A stretch of DNA of 64,000 nt from Stenomitos rutilans HA7619-LM2 (GTDB lineage Bacteria; Cyanobacteriota; Cyanobacteriia; Leptolyngbyales; Leptolyngbyaceae): positions 103,074 to 167,073 of the forward strand of contig JAHHIE010000006.1 in NCBI GenBank assembly GCA_019358945.1. The letters run 5' to 3'. Both the position numbers and the translations under genes were made by a program. Below are positions 57,737 through 64,000 of the stretch, one piece after another (positions within the stretch are counted from its first letter, which is position 1; every line of letters begins with the position of its first letter). Below the pieces are notes generated by a model, which saw only the letters and a program-made list of their open reading frames with translations, searched no databases and was not told the origin of the DNA.

Positions 57737-59548
57737 CTACAACGCTGCTTGCAACTGATCCAGCAGACCTTCCACATACTTCAAGGCGGCATGAATAGTC
57801 GCAGGATTTTCTAGATCGACATCCACGTATTTTCGCAACGCTTCCACCTGATCCATACTGCCGCCTGCTGCTAGCAGTTCCATATAGCCAGGAATGAAAT
57901 CTTTGCCCACTTGCAGATATTTCTGATAGCAGGCGAGGCTAACAATGTTAGAAGCGGTGTATTGGTAGCAGTAGAAGGGTTTGAAGTAGATGTGTCCGAT
58001 ACGTGCCCAGTCATACTGGTGTTCGGGCAAGACTTCTACAGCATCGCCGCAGAGTTCCTGATACAGCGATCGCCATTGCTCGTTGACAAAGGATTGATCG
58101 AAGCTGCCTTGTGTGGCGCGATCGTGTACCGCTAATTCCAACCGACTGATCGTGCTTTGACGGAAGAGTAGATTTAATTGATCTTCCAACTGGCGCGTAA
58201 TCAGCGTTTTCTTCAACGCAGGGTTCTCTGCGGCTTGCTTGAGCAAATAATCCAGCAGCAACAACTCATTGAAGGTAGAAGCGATTTCCGCCAGCACCAT
58301 TGGCGGGTTGCTGTTGAAATAGGATTGGCGATCGTCAATCCAGGCAAAGTGCAGCCCGTGACCCATCTCATGCGCCAGGGTGAACAGCGAATTGTAATCG
58401 TCTGTGTAGGACAGCAGCAGATAGCTGTGCTTGCCGTGACTGTACCAGCAGAACGCGCCTCCTCGCTTGCCGGGACGCACTTTAGCATCCACCCAGTTGT
58501 TGAGGAAAAACTCTTCGGCACGACGGGCATAGTTTGTGTCAAATTGCTCCAATGCCGTCAGCAATGTTTCCACACCTGCTTTATAGGGCAACGGTTCCAC
58601 GGCATCACTGCCCCAGGGTGCATACACATCGCAAGTGCGAATTTTCTGCCCCAGTGCCTGACCTTTCAGCGTGTAGTAGCGCTGCCACAGGTCAAAGCGA
58701 TCGCGCGTGCCGTCCATAATGGCGCGAAATACAGGCTCCGACACCTCATCTGCAAGTAGCTGTTTGTGTAGCGTTGAGGTGTACCCGCGCATCTGGTTTT
58801 CAAGCTTGTGGTCTTGCGCTACGGTGCTGAGAATGTAGCCATACAACGAATTGTGCTGGTACATCACCTTCCGCACGGAGGCATACGCGTTGTAGCGAAT
58901 GTCGCGATCGGGATGGAACAGCAGCGCACTCAGTTCCGCATCGGTGCTAGCGCTTTTGCCGTCGGGTGTCGTGACGGGTTCGTATTCCTGCTCACCCAGA
59001 TGCACTGATCGCAGTTGAATAAACGCCTGCCGTCCTGTAAGGCTATCCTGGTTTCGCGTCTGCTCTACGTCTTCAGAAAGGGTGTAGGGGCGGAATTTTG
59101 CAATGTTGTAGAAGTAGTGGCGATAGGGTTGCAGAACAGGCGCGTTTTCAAGTGCTGCAAAGGTGGCATCGTCCAGCTTTTTCAATTCCAGATCAAAAAA
59201 CAAAAGCTGGTTCTCAATGCCCGTGATGGCTTCCAGCACTTTATCTTGCATCTGCTTGGCTTCAGCATTGCGCGTATCTGCCGAGAACACCAGCGCGGGA
59301 AAGGCGTAGAGGTAGCCTGATTTCTGCGCGATCGCCTCTAACTGCTGCAAACACGTTGCGATCGCCTCCGGCTGCAACTCACTCACCTTGCCTCGATAAG
59401 ACTGCCGAAACGCTGCTGCCGTCCGCTCCAAGTCTGCCAAATCTTGCGTCAAGCGCGGATCGTCAAAGCCCTGGTATAGATCTGAAAGGTTCCATTCTTG
59501 TGGGTTCTCGAGTTGGGCACTGGTGACATGAGAAGCAGCTTGTACCAT
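57737..59548 (-). CDS. pepF: Oligoendopeptidase F family M3 metallopeptidase
   Basis: A 603-residue cytosolic zinc peptidase that cleaves oligopeptides. Zinc motif LFTLAHEMGHGLHFAW (HEMGH, ~390), upstream RPGKRGGAFCWYSHGKHSYL, downstream VLAEIASTFNELLLLDYL with the third ligand Glu. N-terminal lid helices match the family (NPQEWNLSDLYQGFDDPRLT). Length is usual. Monocistronic. Confidence 0.95.
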   Translation of the reverse strand: MVQAASHVTSAQLENPQEWNLSDLYQGFDDPRLTQDLADLERTAAAFRQSYRGKVSELQPEAIATCLQQLEAIAQKSGYLYAFPALVFSADTRNAEAKQMQDKVLEAITGIENQLLFFDLELKKLDDATFAALENAPVLQPYRHYFYNIAKFRPYTLSEDVEQTRNQDSLTGRQAFIQLRSVHLGEQEYEPVTTPDGKSASTDAELSALLFHPDRDIRYNAYASVRKVMYQHNSLYGYILSTVAQDHKLENQMRGYTSTLHKQLLADEVSEPVFRAIMDGTRDRFDLWQRYYTLKGQALGQKIRTCDVYAPWGSDAVEPLPYKAGVETLLTALEQFDTNYARRAEEFFLNNWVDAKVRPGKRGGAFCWYSHGKHSYLLLSYTDDYNSLFTLAHEMGHGLHFAWIDDRQSYFNSNPPMVLAEIASTFNELLLLDYLLKQAAENPALKKTLITRQLEDQLNLLFRQSTISRLELAVHDRATQGSFDQSFVNEQWRSLYQELCGDAVEVLPEHQYDWARIGHIYFKPFYCYQYTASNIVSLACYQKYLQVGKDFIPGYMELLAAGGSMDQVEALRKYVDVDLENPATIHAALKYVEGLLDQLQAAL

Positions 59549-59904
59549 AAAAATTCCTTTCGTTCAATCACGGGGCCATGTAGGGGCGATCGCAGCAATT
59601 CGAGAGCACCCGAATTCCTGCTTTCTCAATCTTAGACAAACTTCAATAAAGCAAACAGTTTGGCAAAGCGCTGATAAATATTGGCTTGATGCTGTTCAAT
59701 TTCCGCATTCAGCCATGTGACGCTTGAATCTGTTAAAAGAACGCGCTAATTGGGCACACTTCAGCTTGAGCGAAAATTTCCTGTTGCCAGCAAATTAAAG
59801 CGAAAACAGCTTAAAACCTCGCACTAACGATCCGTCGATCGTCGCTACCGTTCCCGCTTCACAAGTTTTCTTCACCGACCTATCGACTCTAGGACTGAGA
59901 CATT
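59549..59904. other. Divergent promoter region of pepF and lemA
   Basis: About 356 bp with no gene. AT-rich with no strong palindrome; presumably holds both promoters. Confidence 0.5.
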
Positions 59905-60495
59905 ATGGGAGCCTTGATTTTTCTCGTTGTACTGATACTGATTGTTGGCTTCATCTTGATGGATGGCTACAACGGTCTTGTTACGCTTCGCAACCGTTAT
60001 AAAAATGCCTACAGCCAGATTGATGTTCAGCTACAGCGGCGCTACGACTTGATTCCCAATCTGGTAGAAACCGCAAAAGGCTATATGAAGCATGAACGGG
60101 AAACGCTGGAAGCCGTGATTGCTGCTCGGAATGCCGCCTTATCAGCCAGCAGTCGCGCTGCCAGCAACCCCGGTGATCCAGGCGCAATGCAGCAGTTAGG
60201 CAATGCCGAAGGTGCCCTCACAGGTGCACTGGGACGCTTGATGGTGCTGTCGGAAGCCTACCCCGATTTGAAAGCAGACCAGACAATGACGCGCGTGATG
60301 GAAGAGCTGTCGTCCACCGAAAACAAAGTCGCCTTTGCCCGTCAAGCCTTCAACGATGCTGTCACGCTCTACAACACCAAGCGCGAAGTGTTTCCCAGCA
60401 ATTTGGTGGCAAATGGCTTTAACTTCACGGCGGCAGAATTGCTTGAGGAAGCGGCTCCAGAAGTGAAAGCAGCACCACGAGTGTCGTTTAGTTAG
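59905..60495 (+). CDS. lemA: LemA family protein
   Basis: A 196-residue membrane-anchored protein: one N-terminal helix (LIFLVVLILIVGFILMDGYN), then the LemA helical domain (LVTLRNRYKNAYSQIDVQLQ, RRYDLIPNLVETAKGYMKHE, ALGRLMVLSEAYPDLKADQT, FARQAFNDAVTLYNTKREVF). The C-terminus after GFN is short. LemA genes are often paired with an HtpX-like M48 protease, as here, and the two probably work together in membrane-protein quality control, although the role of LemA is not firmly known. Confidence 0.94.
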   Translation: MGALIFLVVLILIVGFILMDGYNGLVTLRNRYKNAYSQIDVQLQRRYDLIPNLVETAKGYMKHERETLEAVIAARNAALSASSRAASNPGDPGAMQQLGNAEGALTGALGRLMVLSEAYPDLKADQTMTRVMEELSSTENKVAFARQAFNDAVTLYNTKREVFPSNLVANGFNFTAAELLEEAAPEVKAAPRVSFS

Positions 60496-60505
60496 GTAGG
60501 TCAAC

Positions 60506-60597
60506 GACCTCCGAAGTCTCAAAGACTTCGGAGGTCTAAAGAACGTCAATTCAACCCATTCACCTTTAGAGTTTGGCAGGTTCTACCTGCCAAACTC
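60506..60597 (+). promoter_or_regulatory. Two perfect hairpins between lemA and the M48 protease gene
   Basis: Hairpin 1: GACCTCCGAAGTCT (60506-60519), CAA loop, AGACTTCGGAGGTC (60523-60536), 14 bp. Hairpin 2: GAGTTTGGCAGGT (60569-60581), TCT loop, ACCTGCCAAACTC (60585-60597), 13 bp. Neither has a T run. Their arrangement suggests mRNA processing or stabilisation between the cistrons, or two inserted palindromic repeats. Confidence 0.7.
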
Positions 60598-60613
60598 CTC
60601 CTGACGGAGCATC

Positions 60614-62659
60614 ATGAACTTTTTTGAGCATCAAGATCAGGCACGGGGCAACACGCGAAAGCTGATTCTGCTTTTTGGGCTGTCGCTGCTGTTTATTACG
60701 GTTACGGTGTATTTGGCGGCGGTGATCACGCTGTCGAGTTCGTTTAAGGGAAAGACACGATCGTCCCGCTATCAATCGGCCAACTGCCCCCAGATTACAC
60801 GCACACATCCCCTCGAAATTGACGACGCAACAACGAAATTGCCGCCGTGTATGCCTGTTACGAGGAAGGTAACCTTTAGCTGGTGGAATCCCTCGCTGTT
60901 TCTCACGATCAGTACGGGTACCGTCGTACTGGTAGGGTTAGGCAGTCTGTATAAAATTCAGACGTTGAAAGCGGGTGGCAGCGTCATTGCAGAGGAAATG
61001 GGTGGACGGCTGCTGTTAGCAGAAATGGCGCATCCAGAAGAACGTCAGCTATTGAATGTGGTGGAAGAGATGGCGATCGCGGCAGGCATCTCAGTTCCCG
61101 CTGTGTACGTGATGGATGGCGAGCAGGGAATCAATGCCTTCGCAGCAGGCTTCACACCCAATAATGCCGTCATTGGGGTGACACGTGGCACCTTAGAACT
61201 GCTGTCTCGCGACGAACTGCAAGGCGTGATTGGGCATGAATTCAGCCATATTTTGAATGGCGATATGCGGCTGAATATCCGGCTCATTGGCGTATTGCAT
61301 GGGCTGCTGCTGCTTTACATTACAGGACGTATTGTCATTGATTGGCGATCGCGCGGCGAAAAAGGCAATGCCATGCTGGCATTTGGTATTGCACTCATGG
61401 TCATCGGCAGTCTGGGGTTGCTCTGCGGCCGGCTAATCAAAAGTGCCATTTCTCGTCAGCGTGAATTTCTAGCCGATGCTTCTGCGGTGCAGTTTACGCG
61501 TAACCCTGCTGGGATTGCAGGAGCGTTGGATAAAATCGCTCAGCACCACTACAGTTCGTTAGTGAAAACACCCGCAGCAGAAAGCAACAGTCACCTTTTC
61601 TTCGGCAGTGCCTTGCGCTTCGGCTTTTTTGAAGATCTGTTTGCCACCCACCCACCGCTGGCACAACGCATTCGTCGTCTGGATGCCTCAAAGCGGCAGT
61701 ATGCAGGACAAGCACCTCGGTTTTCTTCTCATAGTTCAGAAGGGCAGGAATCCTTGATGATGGGGTTTTCGAGTGGTGGAACAGCAGCACAGCCGTCACA
61801 CATCCAGGCAAATCCGGCCCAGGTTATCGAACAAATTGGCACTGTCACACCTGAACACTATGCGTATGCGAAGGCATTGTTGGAGCAGTTGCCTGAATCG
61901 CTTGTGTTGGGCATTCGAGAGCCACAAGGCGCGATCGCGATCGTCTATGGACTGCTGCTCGACACCCAAAATCTCCAGGTACGAACCAAGCAACTGGAGT
62001 GGCTCAAGCAGGTTGAACCTGCCGATGTGATTGAGAAAACGCTGACGTTGAGTGCTGATATTGATGCGCTCGATCCACGATCGCGCCTGCCTCTAGTAGA
62101 TCTCACCGTACCCGTGCTGCGTCAGCGCGACACCGAGCAGCAGCAGCGGCTGTTTAAGTGCATTCAAGGTTTGGCAAATGCAGACGGTCGCTGGTCGTTG
62201 TCAGAATTTGTGCTGTATGCTGTGTTGCGCCATCGGTTGCAGCCTTCTGCTAATGCGGTGATCGATACGTCTACCGAGTTCACGACGATCGGTCAAATCT
62301 GGTCAGATTGCTTGCTGCTGTTGTCGAGTCTGGCGCAAGTGGGCCAAACGGGTGCCGATGCGATCGCCTACGCGTTTCGTTCGGGTGTCTATCGATTGCC
62401 AGGAGCGGGACAGGAGACGGTGCCCGAAGTGCCCCCAGCCAGCAATATGAAAACCCTCAAGCAAAGCCTTGATCGCTTGAATCTGGCGACCCCGAAACTC
62501 AAGCAAGCGATCGTCGATGCGTGCGCTCATACCGTCTTGCTAGATAACAAAGTCACGGTGCAAGAAGCCGAATTATTGAGGGCGATCGTCATTCTGCTGG
62601 ACTGCCCCATGCCACCCTTCTTAAACACTGGCAGCAAAATGCTTGCAAAAGGACTGTAG
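60614..62659 (+). CDS. HtpX-like M48 membrane metalloprotease
   Basis: A 681-residue zinc protease. Two N-terminal membrane segments (LILLFGLSLLFITVTVYLAA and FLTISTGTVVLVGLGSLYKI) precede the M48 domain, with VPAVYVMDGEQGINAFAAG, zinc motif LQGVIGHEFSHILNGDMRLN (HEFSH) and third ligand in QREFLADASAVQFTRNP. Two further hydrophobic helices lie between. The ~300-residue C-terminal part is a helical extension without a known domain, roughly doubling the size of E. coli HtpX. Likely co-transcribed with lemA. Confidence 0.92.
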   Translation: MNFFEHQDQARGNTRKLILLFGLSLLFITVTVYLAAVITLSSSFKGKTRSSRYQSANCPQITRTHPLEIDDATTKLPPCMPVTRKVTFSWWNPSLFLTISTGTVVLVGLGSLYKIQTLKAGGSVIAEEMGGRLLLAEMAHPEERQLLNVVEEMAIAAGISVPAVYVMDGEQGINAFAAGFTPNNAVIGVTRGTLELLSRDELQGVIGHEFSHILNGDMRLNIRLIGVLHGLLLLYITGRIVIDWRSRGEKGNAMLAFGIALMVIGSLGLLCGRLIKSAISRQREFLADASAVQFTRNPAGIAGALDKIAQHHYSSLVKTPAAESNSHLFFGSALRFGFFEDLFATHPPLAQRIRRLDASKRQYAGQAPRFSSHSSEGQESLMMGFSSGGTAAQPSHIQANPAQVIEQIGTVTPEHYAYAKALLEQLPESLVLGIREPQGAIAIVYGLLLDTQNLQVRTKQLEWLKQVEPADVIEKTLTLSADIDALDPRSRLPLVDLTVPVLRQRDTEQQQRLFKCIQGLANADGRWSLSEFVLYAVLRHRLQPSANAVIDTSTEFTTIGQIWSDCLLLLSSLAQVGQTGADAIAYAFRSGVYRLPGAGQETVPEVPPASNMKTLKQSLDRLNLATPKLKQAIVDACAHTVLLDNKVTVQEAELLRAIVILLDCPMPPFLNTGSKMLAKGL

Positions 62660-62740
62660 TCTGCGTGATGGCTGACTTTTGAAAAGCTTTGCTGAGATAT
62701 CCCCTTAGTGGTTCAGATTGTTTTAATTGTTGAGGTAAAT

Positions 62741-63877
62741 GTGAAAGGCGCAAATTCAATAGACTTCCAGTATCTATCTGAGCTAGAGCATAAGATACAG
62801 ACATTGTCTCCTGAAGAAGCATCACCTCTTTTATTAGAAGCTAGTACAATCCTTTTGTTTGCGGGCTTTCCTGAGCTTGCCTATCAAGGCTTTCTTAAGT
62901 TAACACAGGGAGAATTAGAAGTTAGTGAAGCAAGTTCACTTGTTCATCCCATAAAAGCAATTATTCCTGCTTTGTGCTATTTAATGAGGCTTCCTTGTCC
63001 TGCTGTTTTTTCAGAGCAGGCAATGTCGTTTGATGAGCTTGAAAAATATATCAAAAGTAAACTTCGAGAATTTGAGGGCGTATCAGGCATCGATCGCTGG
63101 TTTCATCTAGAAATGCCATCAGGTAACTGGGATGAGGCTTTCTTGTATGACCTGACGCACCCAAAAGTTGATATTGAAGGAGAGGATCGATTCAAAGTAC
63201 GTCGTTTTTTGCAGGAGCTTCACCGAGTCATCTCTCAATTTTACATCAATCACAGGAAATGGCAAGCAGCCTGTAAATGGTTGAAAGTTTTTGAGGAGGT
63301 GATTGATACGTGGAAAATTGATTGTTCAAGTTATGTGGAGCAGGAAATATTAGTTTTTGGAATACGCACTTACTTTCATCTTGGAGACACGATCAGTGCT
63401 GATGGATTTATCCAAAGATGGTGGCAATCTTTAGAAGATTTAAGGAGTGGTTTATATCTTTTGGCTTATCTGCCTAATTTTATGCAGAGGATTTCAGAAG
63501 GCACTTTGCGTAATAGAATTAATCTTTCCCAAGAGCAAGTTCAAGCTCTTCTAGACTCAATCGATAAAAGGAGCTATATTTCTGCAGGCATTGGCTTTGT
63601 CCTAACCGTAGATGATTGGAATAGGTTCTTAGAAAAATGGAACGAGGCAATATTTAACAATCTTGATGAAGAACATATCGATAACTATAGCTCTCAATAT
63701 TTAGATGTTTTAGAAAGTCAGTCCTGTTTTAGGAAAGGCGCAACTGAAGAAGAAATTTCTGAATTGGAGAACCGATTAAAAGCAAAATTACCTTTAGGCT
63801 ACCGAAACTTCCTTCTTGCCTCTAATGGTTTTACCATTTTGAATGAATATTGTGAGTTATATGGCATAGACCAATAG
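62741..63877 (+). pseudogene. SUKH (SMI1/KNR4) domain gene truncated by an insertion sequence
   Basis: The frame encodes 378 residues. GTG at 62741 is preferred because GAGGT sits four bases before it; GTG at 62708 has no ribosome site. Residues ~1-330 are helical and unassigned. From ~335 the start of a SUKH domain is clear: ATEEEISELENRLKAKLPLG then YRNFLLASNGF. The frame stops at CAA-TAG, where TAG is the first three bases of the IS terminal repeat, so most of the SUKH domain is lost. The gene is AT-richer than its neighbours. SUKH proteins are often immunity proteins against contact-dependent or polymorphic toxins; no toxin gene is visible. Confidence 0.75.
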
Positions 63878-64000
63878 GACTTACGCACAAGCCATTTTGA
63901 GCGATGGATGTTTGAGTTGTTGACACAGGTAGTCATCGAGTAAACCGTGTTTGAGTTGGTAAATGGTTTGCCCCGCTTGCTTTGCTAGAGCGTTGAGCCG
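63875..64000 (-). mobile_element. Insertion sequence, right end, with transposase C-terminus
   Basis: TAGGACTTACGCA at 63875 is the terminal inverted repeat also seen on the two 112-bp MITEs. Reading leftward from base 64000 the minus strand encodes RLNALAKQAGQTIYQLKHGL and continues LDDYLCQQLKHPSLKMACA to TAA (63883-63881), so the transposase stop codon lies within the terminal repeat. The 5 bp just outside are ACCAA. The other end and most of the transposase are beyond the window; the IS family is not assigned. Confidence 0.8.

Overview
The window looks like chromosomal DNA of a cyanobacterium. The HIP1 octamer GCGATCGC (and its core CGATCG) is scattered through almost every gene. The gene families include cyanobacterial specialities: the fbp-tal-zwf-opcA operon, a helical carotenoid protein (orange carotenoid protein N-domain homologue), CAAD, DUF1824 and DUF2949 proteins, a nitrate-reductase-associated protein, fused PutA, and three Uma2 proteins. 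Intergenic spaces are full of heptamer-type repeats (GACTCCT, GGGGAGT, TTCTGCC and AAAACTC runs) and small palindromic elements. No rRNA, tRNA or CRISPR array was found. The genus cannot be fixed from the sequence alone.

Layout. 0-9.5 kb (minus strand): 5' part of a DICT-type histidine kinase whose phospho-acceptor His is Gln, a Uma2 protein, bifunctional PutA, and a large GAF/PAS/GGDEF/EAL enzyme. 10.3-14.3 kb (plus): enolase, then a TetR regulator followed by a GST-SDR operon with an operator-like palindrome. 14.3-20 kb: a BMP-type ABC ATPase with two Tat-type lipoprotein binding proteins but no permease, an acidic small protein and the carotenoid protein. 20-31 kb: NarM-like, PsiE-like, PmbA/TldE, UvrD-like helicase, DUF1824, a 2Fe-2S protein, CAAD, a response regulator with degenerate GGDEF-EAL, and a HEAT-repeat protein.

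31-35.5 kb (minus) is the most interesting stretch. Six same-strand genes encode a methionine-rich pentapeptide-repeat lipoprotein, a membrane-anchored thioredoxin-like protein, CcdA, a membrane-anchored one-Cys MsrA, a b-type cytochrome and a Tat-exported MsrP/YedY-like molybdoenzyme. I read this as a candidate extracytoplasmic methionine-oxidation and repair island: the lipoprotein would be the sacrificial methionine sink, the cytochrome plus molybdoenzyme and the CcdA/thioredoxin/MsrA pair two reducing routes.

36-43 kb: small secreted proteins, an M23 peptidase relic, alkaline phosphatase, a CDF metal transporter, 1.6 kb without a supported gene, and a PAS-LuxR regulator preceded by a possible leader peptide. 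43-50.3 kb (minus): cobyrinate diamide synthase and the oxidative pentose phosphate operon. 50.6-60 kb: a small gene split by an in-frame UGA, two more Uma2 proteins, a divergent pair of LRR protein and site-2-protease/TPR fusion, an EF-hand-like secreted protein and oligoendopeptidase F. 60-64 kb: a LemA-M48 protease pair separated by two perfect hairpins, and a SUKH-domain gene cut by an insertion sequence that leaves the window.

Mobile DNA: the insertion sequence at 63.9 kb has the same terminal repeat (TAGGACTTACGC) as two 112-bp MITEs at 36.7 and 39.6 kb, each with a perfect 5-bp target duplication. The heptamer repeats have also entered coding sequence in frame, in PutA and in two places in the cobyrinate synthase.
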